DNA of 54,964 bases from Candidatus Thalassarchaeum betae (GTDB taxonomy: Archaea > Thermoplasmatota > Poseidoniia > Poseidoniales > Thalassarchaeaceae). The DNA lies in NCBI GenBank assembly GCA_003193925.1, contig PSPG01000011.1:1-54964 (forward strand), written 5' to 3'. This document shows, one piece after another, positions 41,695 to 49,136 of this stretch (the first letter of the stretch is position 1; each line of letters opens with the position of its first letter). Under the pieces are notes generated by a model that saw only the letters and a list, made by a program, of their open reading frames with translations, was not told where the DNA came from and did no database searches. The position numbers and the translations under genes were made by a program.

Positions 41695-43131
41695 TCAGGT
41701 CAAGTGAATCGCGTGCCCCAGCGTCTTCAGCACGCTCTCGTGGAAGGCCTCGGCCATCGTCGGGTGCGCGTGCACGGTGCCTGCGACGTCCTCGAGTAGC
41801 GCGCCCATCTCGAGCGCCAATACGAACTCGCCGTGTAGTTCGGCGACGTGGCTACCCACGGCTTGGATGCCGAGAACGACGTGGTCGGACTCGCGCGCGG
41901 TCACGCGGATGAAGCCCCCGGTCTTCTCCGCCTCTATGGTCAGCGCGCGGCCGCTGGCGGCCAGAGGGAACTTACCGACGACGATTTGCTCGCCGCGCTC
42001 TGCCGCCTCGTCTGGCGAGAGCCCCACCGAGACGATCTCAGGTTCTGTGAAGATGATGGCTGGGATTGCTACCTTGTCGAACTCGCGCTCGAGGCCGGCG
42101 ATGATCTCGGCGACCATCTCGCCTTGCGCGCTAGCCTTGTGGGCTAGCAAGGGCTCTCCTACCACGTCACCGATGGCATAGACGCCGGGAGACGAGGTCC
42201 GACATTGTCTGTCGATTCTGATGAAGCGACCGGAGACATCCATCCTGACGCCCATGTTCTCCAGCCCCCAGCCCTTGGTGTTAGGCCTGCGTCCAACGGT
42301 CACCAGCACCTTGTCGACCTTGATCGAGTGCTCCTCGCCGCCCTTCTCGAAGTTGAGTTGCACCTTCCTCGCAGCTCCCTTGCCTTTGACCTCAGCACCT
42401 CGCGCCAGCGCGTTAGTGTGGACTGTGACCCCGTGCCTCTTGAGCCAGATCTCCAACGGCCTGCGCAGCTCCTTGTCGACGATGGTGAGAATGCTGTCGA
42501 GACCCTCGACCACCGTCACCTCGGTTCCGAGCTTGGCAAGAGCGCATCCGAGTTCGAGTCCGATGTAGCCGCCACCCACTATAGCCGCGCTCTTGGGCAG
42601 CCTGTCGAGCTCCAGAGCGCCGGTCGAAGAGAGGATGAACTCCTCGTCGCACGGCATGAAGGGGAGATCGATGTGGCTCGAGCCTGTGGCGATGATGACG
42701 TTCTCCGCCTCAATCTCCATTGGGCCATCGGTGGTGTCGACCACGCAGTGCTTGGCGTCCTTGAAAGTGGCCCAGCCTTTGACGAGCTCCGCACCCGCGC
42801 CCTTCAGCAGTCCCTTGACCCCCTTGTTCAGACGCTCGACTATCGAATCCTTCCACGCTACCAACGCAGCCATGTCGACCACAGGCTCGCCAATGACTGA
42901 GAGGCCCATGTGGCCGCCGTCTGAAGCATGCTGCTGCAAGGCCTCGAAACGCTCTGCTGCATGGATAATCGCCTTGCTTGGTATGCAACCGCGAATCAGA
43001 CAGGTTCCTCCTGCTCTGTCGGCCTCGATTATCACAGTGTCCAGACCGAGTTGGCCGGCCCTGATTGCGGCGACATAGCCGCCCGGTCCCGCGCCGACCA
43101 CTAGGACCTGACATTTTCGGGATTCAGTCAT
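41695..43131 (-). CDS. lpdA: Dihydrolipoyl dehydrogenase (E3)
   Basis: FAD-dependent disulfide oxidoreductase that reoxidises dihydrolipoyl groups with NAD. It has 478 residues. FAD-binding GAGPGGYVAAIRAGQLG is at the N-terminus, the redox disulfide sits in GGTCLIRGCIPSKA, the NAD-binding loop is VGGGYIGLELGCALAKLG, and the C-terminal interface has the catalytic His-Glu pair (TVHAHPTMAEAFHE). All are intact. It lies eight bases after E2 in transcription order, part of the dehydrogenase block. Confidence 0.96.
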   Translation of the reverse strand: MTESRKCQVLVVGAGPGGYVAAIRAGQLGLDTVIIEADRAGGTCLIRGCIPSKAIIHAAERFEALQQHASDGGHMGLSVIGEPVVDMAALVAWKDSIVERLNKGVKGLLKGAGAELVKGWATFKDAKHCVVDTTDGPMEIEAENVIIATGSSHIDLPFMPCDEEFILSSTGALELDRLPKSAAIVGGGYIGLELGCALAKLGTEVTVVEGLDSILTIVDKELRRPLEIWLKRHGVTVHTNALARGAEVKGKGAARKVQLNFEKGGEEHSIKVDKVLVTVGRRPNTKGWGLENMGVRMDVSGRFIRIDRQCRTSSPGVYAIGDVVGEPLLAHKASAQGEMVAEIIAGLEREFDKVAIPAIIFTEPEIVSVGLSPDEAAERGEQIVVGKFPLAASGRALTIEAEKTGGFIRVTARESDHVVLGIQAVGSHVAELHGEFVLALEMGALLEDVAGTVHAHPTMAEAFHESVLKTLGHAIHLT

Positions 43132-43139
43132 CTTTCACC

Positions 43140-44384
43140 TCACATGAAGATCAGCGCGGGGTGCTCCAGCATTCTCTTCAGGTGCTGTATCAGTGCTGCA
43201 CCATTGGCGCCATCCACGACTCGATGGTCGAATGAGCTTGAGAGGTTCATAATCCTGCGGACGACTACTTGGCCGTCTCTGACGACAGGCATCTCGCGTG
43301 CCTTGTGGACGCCGAGGATCGCTACCTCGGGATGGTTGATGATCGGGGTGGCCCCTAGTCCCCCGTCGCGGCCGAGGCTGGTGATGGTGAAGGTCGAGCC
43401 CGTCAGGTCGTCGAGGCTCGCTGTGCCGTCGCGAGCAGCGCCGGTGACTCTCTGCATCTCCCCGGCCACCTGCCAGGCGTCCATCGCCTCGACGTGCTTG
43501 ACGACGGGCACGTACAGGCCACGCTCCGTCTGGGTGGCTATTCCGATGTGGACGGCGCCGTGGCGCATCACCACACCGGCTTGGTCATCATAGCGCGCGT
43601 TGCACTCGGGGTGGTCCGGCATTATCCTCGATAATGCCAGCATGATGAATGGGAGGTATGTCAGCTTTGGTTGGGCAACGTCGCGCGAGGCGTTGAGCAT
43701 CTGCCTCAATGACTCGAGTTCGGTGACATCTGCCTCCTCGAAGTAGGAGAAGTGCGGAATACTCGTCTTGCTGATCGTCATCTGCTCTGCTATCTTCCTT
43801 CGCAGCCCGACGACCTTGACCTCAGTGATGTCGGTCCGCTTGGTGGAGTGAGCCGCCGGATCCGTTCCAGCCACCGAGCCATCCCCAGCGATGAACGCGT
43901 CGAGGTCGGCATGCCGGATCCTTCCCGATGGCCCGGAGCCTATGACTCGAACTAGGTCGACGCCGGCCTCTCTAGCGCGGCGTCGGATGGCCGGGCTCGC
44001 CAGAGCCTTGCCGGAAGGCGCCGCAGGCGCCGGCTCCGGCTGGGGACTAGGTTCGGCCTCCGGCTCCGGAGCAGTCTCGGGCTCGGCCACCGGTTCGGAC
44101 TCCGGCACGGCCGCCGGCTCGGGCTCGGTGGGAGGCCCTGCGTCCTCGGAGTCGAACTCCACTAGGGCGGAGCCGACTGCAATCATGTCACCGACCTCAC
44201 CGCTCAGGGAGCTGACTACGCCTCCGACGGGAGAGGGGATGGTAACCGTCGCCTTGTCGGTCATGACGTCGACTATCGGGTCGTCCTCCTTCACGGCGTC
44301 ACCCACGCTTACGTGCCATTGGACGACTTCGCCCTCGACGACGCCCTCGCCGATGTCCGGCAGTCGGAACACGTGCGCCGCCAT
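43140..44384 (-). CDS. bkdB: 2-Oxoacid dehydrogenase acyltransferase (E2)
   Basis: Core acyltransferase of the complex, 414 residues from ATG 44384, which follows a GAGGG site. One lipoyl domain occupies residues ~3-78; its DVMTDKATVTIPSPV holds the lipoylated lysine. A Pro/Glu/Ala-rich hinge (EPEPAAVPESEPVAEPETAP and on) leads to a peripheral subunit-binding domain (SPAIRRRAREAGVDLVRVIG). The catalytic domain ends with SSSFDHRVVDGANGA, carrying the active-site histidine and aspartate. The unusually acidic hinge differs from the Ala/Pro linkers of bacterial E2. E1-beta lies just upstream, its stop within three bases of this start. Confidence 0.94.
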   Translation of the reverse strand: MAAHVFRLPDIGEGVVEGEVVQWHVSVGDAVKEDDPIVDVMTDKATVTIPSPVGGVVSSLSGEVGDMIAVGSALVEFDSEDAGPPTEPEPAAVPESEPVAEPETAPEPEAEPSPQPEPAPAAPSGKALASPAIRRRAREAGVDLVRVIGSGPSGRIRHADLDAFIAGDGSVAGTDPAAHSTKRTDITEVKVVGLRRKIAEQMTISKTSIPHFSYFEEADVTELESLRQMLNASRDVAQPKLTYLPFIMLALSRIMPDHPECNARYDDQAGVVMRHGAVHIGIATQTERGLYVPVVKHVEAMDAWQVAGEMQRVTGAARDGTASLDDLTGSTFTITSLGRDGGLGATPIINHPEVAILGVHKAREMPVVRDGQVVVRRIMNLSSSFDHRVVDGANGAALIQHLKRMLEHPALIFM

Positions 44385-44386
44385 TC

Positions 44387-45403
44387 TCAGCCCTCCTGCG
44401 TCCTCTGTATTGCCGCGGCTATGCGAGCAGGTCCCGGCATGTAATCCCATTCTGTGGAGTGCGGGAACGGTGTGTCCCACCCAGTGACCCTCTGGATGGG
44501 GTTCTCAAGGTGGTAGAAGCAGCGTTCTTGGACCGAGGCAGCCATCTCTGCACCGAACCCACTGGTCTTGGGCGCCTCATGAACAATTACACATCTACCC
44601 GTCTTCACGACCGAGTTGACGACCGTGTCCCTATCCCATGGCACGAGGGTCTGCAGGTCAATGAGGTCACACGAGACGCCGCTGTCCCTGATCGCCTGCT
44701 CGCAGACGTGAACCATAGCCCCCCATGCGATTACTGTGCAGGCGCCTCCCTCCATCGCGAGGCGTGCCTCGCCCAGGGGTATCGAGTAGTGCGACTCGGG
44801 CACCTCGGCCTCCGGGTGGCCCTCCCAAGTGAGGACGTTGTGGGGATCGCCGTAGAACGGACCGCGATAGCATCTCTTGGGCTCGAAGAATATGATGGGG
44901 TCGTTGCACTCGATGGCGCTTATGAGGAGTCCCTTGGCGTTGAACGGGGTCGAGCAGTACACCACTTTCAGGCCCGGTGTGTGGGTGAATTGGGACTCTG
45001 GTGACTGTGAGTGGTGATGCCCGCCCCGGATTCCCCCTCCGGCCGGCGTGCGCACTGTGACAGGGGCCCAGTACTGGCCGCCCGAGCGATGCCTGACCTT
45101 GGCCAGCTCATTGACAATCTGGTCGTAGCCCGGGAAGATGTAGTCGGCGAACTGGATCTCGACCACCGGCCTGAGGCCGTTGATTCCCATGCCGAAGGCC
45201 GTCGCCATGATGCCGCCTTCCGAGAGCGGTGAGTCGAACACGCGGTGCGCACCGTGCTTCTCCTGCAGCCCGTCGGTGGTCCTGAATACGCCGCCGAAGT
45301 AGCCAACGTCCTGCCCATAGACGATGACGTCCTCGTCGCGCTCGAGCATGTTGTCGAGCGCGCTGTTGAGGGACTGGATTATGTTCATGTTCGGCATGCT
45401 CAC
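44387..45403 (-). CDS. bkdA2: 2-Oxoacid dehydrogenase E1 component, beta subunit (BCKDH-like)
   Basis: Forms the thiamine-diphosphate-dependent decarboxylase with the alpha subunit; 338 residues. It has IVYGQDVGYFGGVFRTTDGL, LSEGGIMATAFGMGINGLRP, HHHSQSPESQFTHTPGLKVV and LLISAIECNDPIIFFEPKRC. The pattern SIEC-D-DPVIF-EPKR is that of branched-chain 2-oxoacid dehydrogenases (Pseudomonas BkdA2 type) more than of pyruvate dehydrogenase, so oxidation of Val/Leu/Ile-derived oxoacids is favoured; broad specificity including pyruvate is possible. Its start overlaps the alpha-subunit stop by four bases. Confidence 0.92.
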   Translation of the reverse strand: MSMPNMNIIQSLNSALDNMLERDEDVIVYGQDVGYFGGVFRTTDGLQEKHGAHRVFDSPLSEGGIMATAFGMGINGLRPVVEIQFADYIFPGYDQIVNELAKVRHRSGGQYWAPVTVRTPAGGGIRGGHHHSQSPESQFTHTPGLKVVYCSTPFNAKGLLISAIECNDPIIFFEPKRCYRGPFYGDPHNVLTWEGHPEAEVPESHYSIPLGEARLAMEGGACTVIAWGAMVHVCEQAIRDSGVSCDLIDLQTLVPWDRDTVVNSVVKTGRCVIVHEAPKTSGFGAEMAASVQERCFYHLENPIQRVTGWDTPFPHSTEWDYMPGPARIAAAIQRTQEG

Positions 45404-46638
45404 TCCCCCATGGCCTCGTCACGCTGCTCCTTGAGGTGCCAAGGCATCTCCTCGTAGACCTCGGTGAAGATAGTTTCAACCTCCGGGTGGGGCCCGTTCG
45501 CGAGGTCTCCGAACTTCACCGCCTCCTTGTACGCGTCCATCACCTCGGCGTCGATACGCTTCTCGAGCTCGGTCTGTTGCCCCACGCTCCACTCGCCGAT
45601 TGCGATGAGGTGATCCCTTAGCCTGTCGATGGGGTCGCCGCCCGGCCACTGCGCGTACTCATCGCCCGGGCGATAACGGCTCGGGTCATCGCTGCTGCTG
45701 TGCGCCCCGGCGCGGTAGGTGAGGACCTCGATGTGAGTGGCGCCGGCGCCGGAAGCAGCGCGCTCGCGCGCCCATTGGGTGACCGCATAGAGCGCCAGGA
45801 AGTCGTTGCCATCCACCCTTATCGAGACCAGCCCGTAGGGCAGGCCTCGTGAGGCGAACTCGTCGCCCCCCCTGGCGAAGCTCGCATGAGTGGATATCGC
45901 CCATTGGTTGTTGACGACGTTCAGGATGACGGGAGCATTGTAGACGCTGGCGAAGTTGAGTGCGTAGTGGTAGTCACCCTCTGCGGTGGCGCCGTCACCG
46001 ATCCAAGTGATGGTGACTTCGTCGAGTCCCTTGTACTGGGATGCCATGGCGACTCCGACAGCTTGGCTGAACTGGGTCCCGACGGGACTGGAGACGGAGA
46101 TGAACCGACCTTCCTTGTAGGTATAGTGAACGGGCATCTGCCGACCTTTGACGTTGTCCTCGGCGTTGCTTAGGCAGTGGCAGATCATGCTGACCATGTC
46201 GCGTCCACGGACGAACTGGGCGCCGGGCTGCCTGTAGGTGGGGAATATCCAGTCCTGCGTCTCGAGCGCCATCGTCTGGGCTATCGCGACGCATTCCTCA
46301 CCGAAGGAACGAATGTAGAAGGAGAGCTTGCCCGTCCTCTGCATCTTCATCATACGGTCGTCGAAGATCCTGAGGCGGACCATGTGCTCGAGACCTTGGC
46401 GCAGCTCGTCCGCATTGATCTCGGGGTTCCAGTCTCCTGACGCTTTGTTGTCGTCACCGAGCACCCTGACGAGACCATGTGCGTGTTTGATCGTGTCATC
46501 CGCGCTGCACTTCTTAGGGTCGGGTCTGCCTAAGTCGCCGGGCTTCCAGGGCCACGATTCAAAGGTGGCCTCGTCGCCCGCCCGGAATGGCCCGGTTGGT
46601 ACGTTGAGCGTCTTATCGCTCTTCTTCTTGCGCGCCAT
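45400..46638 (-). CDS. bkdA1: 2-Oxoacid dehydrogenase E1 component, alpha subunit (BCKDH-like)
   Basis: TPP-binding subunit of 412 residues. A Lys-rich start (MARKKKSDK) and ~70 non-catalytic residues precede the core. MQRTGKLSFYIRSFGEEC and the segment KGRQMPVHYTYKEGRFI are typical of branched-chain E1-alpha. The TPP motif is GDGATAEGDYHYALNFASVYN with the final NN (VVNNQWAIST). The phosphorylation-loop region of mitochondrial enzymes is replaced by HSSSDDPSRYRPGDEY, as in bacteria. It lies 22 bases after the lipA stop in transcription order, so the complex and its cofactor enzyme are co-directional. Confidence 0.93.
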   Translation of the reverse strand: MARKKKSDKTLNVPTGPFRAGDEATFESWPWKPGDLGRPDPKKCSADDTIKHAHGLVRVLGDDNKASGDWNPEINADELRQGLEHMVRLRIFDDRMMKMQRTGKLSFYIRSFGEECVAIAQTMALETQDWIFPTYRQPGAQFVRGRDMVSMICHCLSNAEDNVKGRQMPVHYTYKEGRFISVSSPVGTQFSQAVGVAMASQYKGLDEVTITWIGDGATAEGDYHYALNFASVYNAPVILNVVNNQWAISTHASFARGGDEFASRGLPYGLVSIRVDGNDFLALYAVTQWARERAASGAGATHIEVLTYRAGAHSSSDDPSRYRPGDEYAQWPGGDPIDRLRDHLIAIGEWSVGQQTELEKRIDAEVMDAYKEAVKFGDLANGPHPEVETIFTEVYEEMPWHLKEQRDEAMGE

Positions 46639-46660
46639 GACTACAACACCCTACCTTCGT

Positions 46661-47572
46661 TCAAGATGTTTGGCCCGCGGCCACAACCGGCTCGCCGCCC
46701 TGAGCCTCCTCCCAGAGCAATCCTGCCCTGTAACTGGAACGCACCAGCGGTCCACTGGCTACCGCCTTGAAACCCATCTCGCGAGCCTCGCGATCCCACT
46801 CGGCGAACTGCTTCGGCTCGGGAAACCCCTGTACAGGGAGATGACGGTCTCCGGGTTGCAGATACTGCCCGAGAGTGACCATCTCCACTCCGGACTCACG
46901 CAGCATGCGCATGGCCTCCGTGACCTCCTGATCACTCTCTCCGAGACCGACCATGATGCTGGATTTGATGCGTATGTCGGGGCGGAGCCGCCTCGCTTCC
47001 CTCAGGACCCTCAGAGACTGTTCAAACGAGGCTCTCGGGTCCCGAACCACTTCATCGAGGCGCGGCACGCACTCGACGTTGTGAGCGAAGACTCGCAGCG
47101 GCAGGTCATCCAACAGCATCGCCAGCGCCTCGAGGTTGCCGTCGAGATCGGAGCAGAGGAGCTCTAGCCCGACCTCGGGACTGCGCTGGTTGACAGCGAC
47201 GATGCAGTCGCGATAGTGGCCTGCCCCGCCGTCGGGCAGGTCGTCGCGGTTGACTACGGTGATCACGGCGTGGCTCAGTCCCATTCTCTCGACCGCCTCG
47301 GCCAGTTCGGACGGCTCGTTCGCATCGAGCGGCGGAGGCGTCTTGACCGTGCCAACGGCGCAGAATCTGCAACCGCGCGTGCAGACCTCCCCGGCCACCA
47401 TGAAAGTAGCAGTGCCCCTGCCCCAGCAGTCGTAGACGTTCGGACACCGAGCCTCCTCGCAGACGGTGTGCAGACCGTGCTCGTGGACGTTGGACTTGGT
47501 CTCGTTGTAGCGAATCTGTGCAGCACCTGTGGGAAGGGAGGTCCTGAACCAGTCGGGGAGGCGCTTGCGCAT
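46661..47572 (-). CDS. lipA: Lipoyl synthase
   Basis: Radical SAM enzyme that inserts two sulfurs into octanoyl-lysine of E2. It has 303 residues from ATG 47572, where the family N-terminus (LPDWFRTSLP) begins; ATG 47668 would add 32 Gly/Arg-rich residues. The auxiliary cluster cysteines are CEEARCPNVYDC and the radical SAM cluster CTRGCRFC. The C-terminal R-S-S-Y motif (VRSSYRAG) that supplies the serine ligand is present. It is first in the ten-kilobase minus-strand block with E1, E2, E3 and lipB. An inverted repeat lies in the divergent promoter region. Confidence 0.96.
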   Translation of the reverse strand: MRKRLPDWFRTSLPTGAAQIRYNETKSNVHEHGLHTVCEEARCPNVYDCWGRGTATFMVAGEVCTRGCRFCAVGTVKTPPPLDANEPSELAEAVERMGLSHAVITVVNRDDLPDGGAGHYRDCIVAVNQRSPEVGLELLCSDLDGNLEALAMLLDDLPLRVFAHNVECVPRLDEVVRDPRASFEQSLRVLREARRLRPDIRIKSSIMVGLGESDQEVTEAMRMLRESGVEMVTLGQYLQPGDRHLPVQGFPEPKQFAEWDREAREMGFKAVASGPLVRSSYRAGLLWEEAQGGEPVVAAGQTS

Positions 47573-47700
47573 CGCTCTACGACGCCCTTGCCCCGTCCCT
47601 CTGGGTACACCGCCGCAACCGCCGCCGAGAGCGACTTCGGCTCCGACGGTAGGGAGGCGCGTTGCCATCGAGTGTGTCGGACGAACCCTCGCCGTTAACC

Positions 47701-47717
47701 ATTCTCCTACGGAGAAT
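47701..47717. promoter_or_regulatory. Palindrome between lipA and SDR genes
   Basis: ATTCTCC and GGAGAAT form a perfect 7-bp inverted repeat around TAC in the divergent intergenic region, next to a GTTAAC palindrome at 47694-47699. It is a candidate operator shared by the lipA-dehydrogenase block and the pterin pair. Confidence 0.45.
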
Positions 47718-47764
47718 CCCTTCTCTCGTCTGGATACAACGGTAATATCGGGAGCGGCCCTCGG

Positions 47765-48526
47765 ATGCTCATGGCCCGGGGCACTGTGCTGGTCACAGGC
47801 GGAGCGAAGCGCATCGGCAGGGCGATCTCACTGCGTCTGGCGGCTGACGGCTACTCGGTAGTTGTTCACCACCGCGGTTCCGAGGAAGAGGCTGCCGAGG
47901 TCGTCGAGCGGATCCGCTCTGCGGGCGGCACGGCCGTCGCAGTCCAAGCCGACTTCTCCGACACCGAGGCAGCAGCGTCTCTGGTATCACAGGCCAGCAG
48001 CCTAGGTCCGCTGTGCGGCCTCGTCAACAACGCCTCCCTGTTCGTCCACGACGACATCGACACTATCGACTCCGAGGGCTGGGACGCTCACATGGACGTG
48101 AACGCCAAGTCGCCAGTGCTTCTGATCCGCTCTCTCAACCAGCACATCGGCGAGGATGGCAGGGCCTGCGTGGTCAACGTGCTCGACCAGAAGATCGCCG
48201 AGCCCAATCCGGACCACCTCTCGTACACGGCCTCGCGCTACGCCATGCTCGGCCTGACCGACGCCCTCGCTCGAGGACTCGCTCCCCGCATCAGGGTCAA
48301 CGCTGTGGCACCAGGTCACACCCTACCCAGCGATGACCAGACCGAGTCGGGTTTCGCTCGAGCCCAGTCCGAGTCCCCGCTCGGTTACGGACCAGCCCCC
48401 GATGACATCGCCGAGGCCGTCTCCTACCTGATGGGAGCGGGCGCGGTCACCGGCCAGGTGCTGTTCGTGGACTCGGGTGAGAGGTTCCTCTCCCGCGCTA
48501 GGGACGTGCTGTTCGAGACGGAGTGA
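47765..48526 (+). CDS. SDR family oxidoreductase, pteridine reductase-like
   Basis: Short-chain dehydrogenase of 253 residues (ATG 47765; 47771 also fits). The NADP-binding loop is VTGGAKRIGRAISLRLA with the following HHRGSEEEA that would select the 2'-phosphate. NNASLFVHDD supplies the conserved NNAS. NVLDQKIAEPNPDHLSYTAS and the C-terminal LFVDSGERFL resemble FolM/PTR1 pteridine reductases. The catalytic Y-x-x-x-K reads Y-T-A-S-R: arginine replaces the usual lysine, so activity may be altered. The next gene, five bases downstream, is FolB-like, which supports a pterin substrate. Confidence 0.82.
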   Translation: MLMARGTVLVTGGAKRIGRAISLRLAADGYSVVVHHRGSEEEAAEVVERIRSAGGTAVAVQADFSDTEAAASLVSQASSLGPLCGLVNNASLFVHDDIDTIDSEGWDAHMDVNAKSPVLLIRSLNQHIGEDGRACVVNVLDQKIAEPNPDHLSYTASRYAMLGLTDALARGLAPRIRVNAVAPGHTLPSDDQTESGFARAQSESPLGYGPAPDDIAEAVSYLMGAGAVTGQVLFVDSGERFLSRARDVLFETE

Positions 48527-48530
48527 TTCT

Positions 48531-48935
48531 ATGACCAACCACAGCGAGGCATTGCTGCGGCTGCTCGAGTCCAGAGGCATGGGGGTCTCATCCCTGTTTC
48601 TAGAGAGCGCAGACCGCGAGGTCGACGTGGGGATTCACCCTCATGAGGTGGGCTCGCCACAGCGAATCAGATTCGACATCCACGTGGTGACCGGGGGTGC
48701 CGAGAAGCCCCCGGAAGACTCGATTGACCAGGTCCTAGACTACGAGTATCTGCCCGCCGCATTGGATAGGGTTCTGGCGATGGATCGCCCCGCTCTGCTC
48801 GAGACCCTCGCGACCAGACTGCTCGACGAGGTTCTCGCCCCCTCCGAGGCCGTAGCGGCCTCTGTCAGCATCACCAAGCTGGATGCCCTCGAGGACGGTG
48901 GCAGGCTAGGATGCTCAATGACCCGGTTGAAGTAG
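48531..48935 (+). CDS. folB: Dihydroneopterin aldolase/epimerase-like protein (FolB/FolX)
   Basis: T-fold enzyme of 134 residues. The conserved beginning of the fold is seen in LFLESADREVDVGIHPHEVGSPQRIRFDIHV, where G-x-H-x-x-E is the family's typical pattern, and in DSIDQVLDYEYLPAALDRVL. A C-terminal EDGGRLGCSMTR segment differs from bacterial FolB. It could be the aldolase (folate branch) or the FolX-type epimerase (tetrahydromonapterin branch); the adjacent SDR would match the FolX-FolM pairing of Enterobacteria. It is preceded by the SDR gene and ends two bases from tRNA-Leu on the opposite strand. Archaea typically use the unrelated MptD. Confidence 0.78.
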   Translation: MTNHSEALLRLLESRGMGVSSLFLESADREVDVGIHPHEVGSPQRIRFDIHVVTGGAEKPPEDSIDQVLDYEYLPAALDRVLAMDRPALLETLATRLLDEVLAPSEAVAASVSITKLDALEDGGRLGCSMTRLK

Positions 48936-48937
48936 AG

Positions 48938-49019
48938 TGCAGGGGGCAGGATTCGAACCTGCGAAGGCCTTGCCACCGGAGTTTAAGTCCGGCCCCTTTG
49001 ACCGCTCGGGCACCCCTGC
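48938..49019 (-). tRNA. tRNA-Leu(UAA)
   Basis: Eighty-two bases. The acceptor stem GCAGGGG / CCCCTGC is perfect with discriminator A. The anticodon arm is CCGGA-CTTAAAC-TCCGG, giving anticodon UAA. The long variable arm (class II) and a T arm GCAGG-TTCGAAT-CCTGC are typical of leucine tRNA. There is no intron and no encoded CCA. Its 3' end lies two bases from the end of folB. Confidence 0.95.
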
Positions 49020-49084
49020 ACCCCCTCAGCAAGGCCATCATCACTTGAACCGAGCGCACGCAGCCCATGGATAATTGACTCGTC

Positions 49085-49103
49085 TCGTGCCCTTAAGGCA
49101 CGA
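49085..49103. promoter_or_regulatory. Inverted repeat upstream of surface protein gene
   Basis: TCGTGCC and GGCACGA form a perfect 7-bp stem with a CTTAA loop in the gap between tRNA-Leu and the surface-protein gene. It lies four bases before a TATA-like box, so it may be an operator. Confidence 0.4.
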
Positions 49104-49106
49104 ACG

Positions 49107-49113
49107 CTTTAAC
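49107..49113 (+). promoter_or_regulatory. TATA-like box
   Basis: CTTTAAC is centred about 27 bases before the GTG start at 49137, consistent with a leaderless transcript of the large surface protein. Confidence 0.45.
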
Positions 49114-49136
49114 ACCCCTCTGACGGCGGAGAAATC

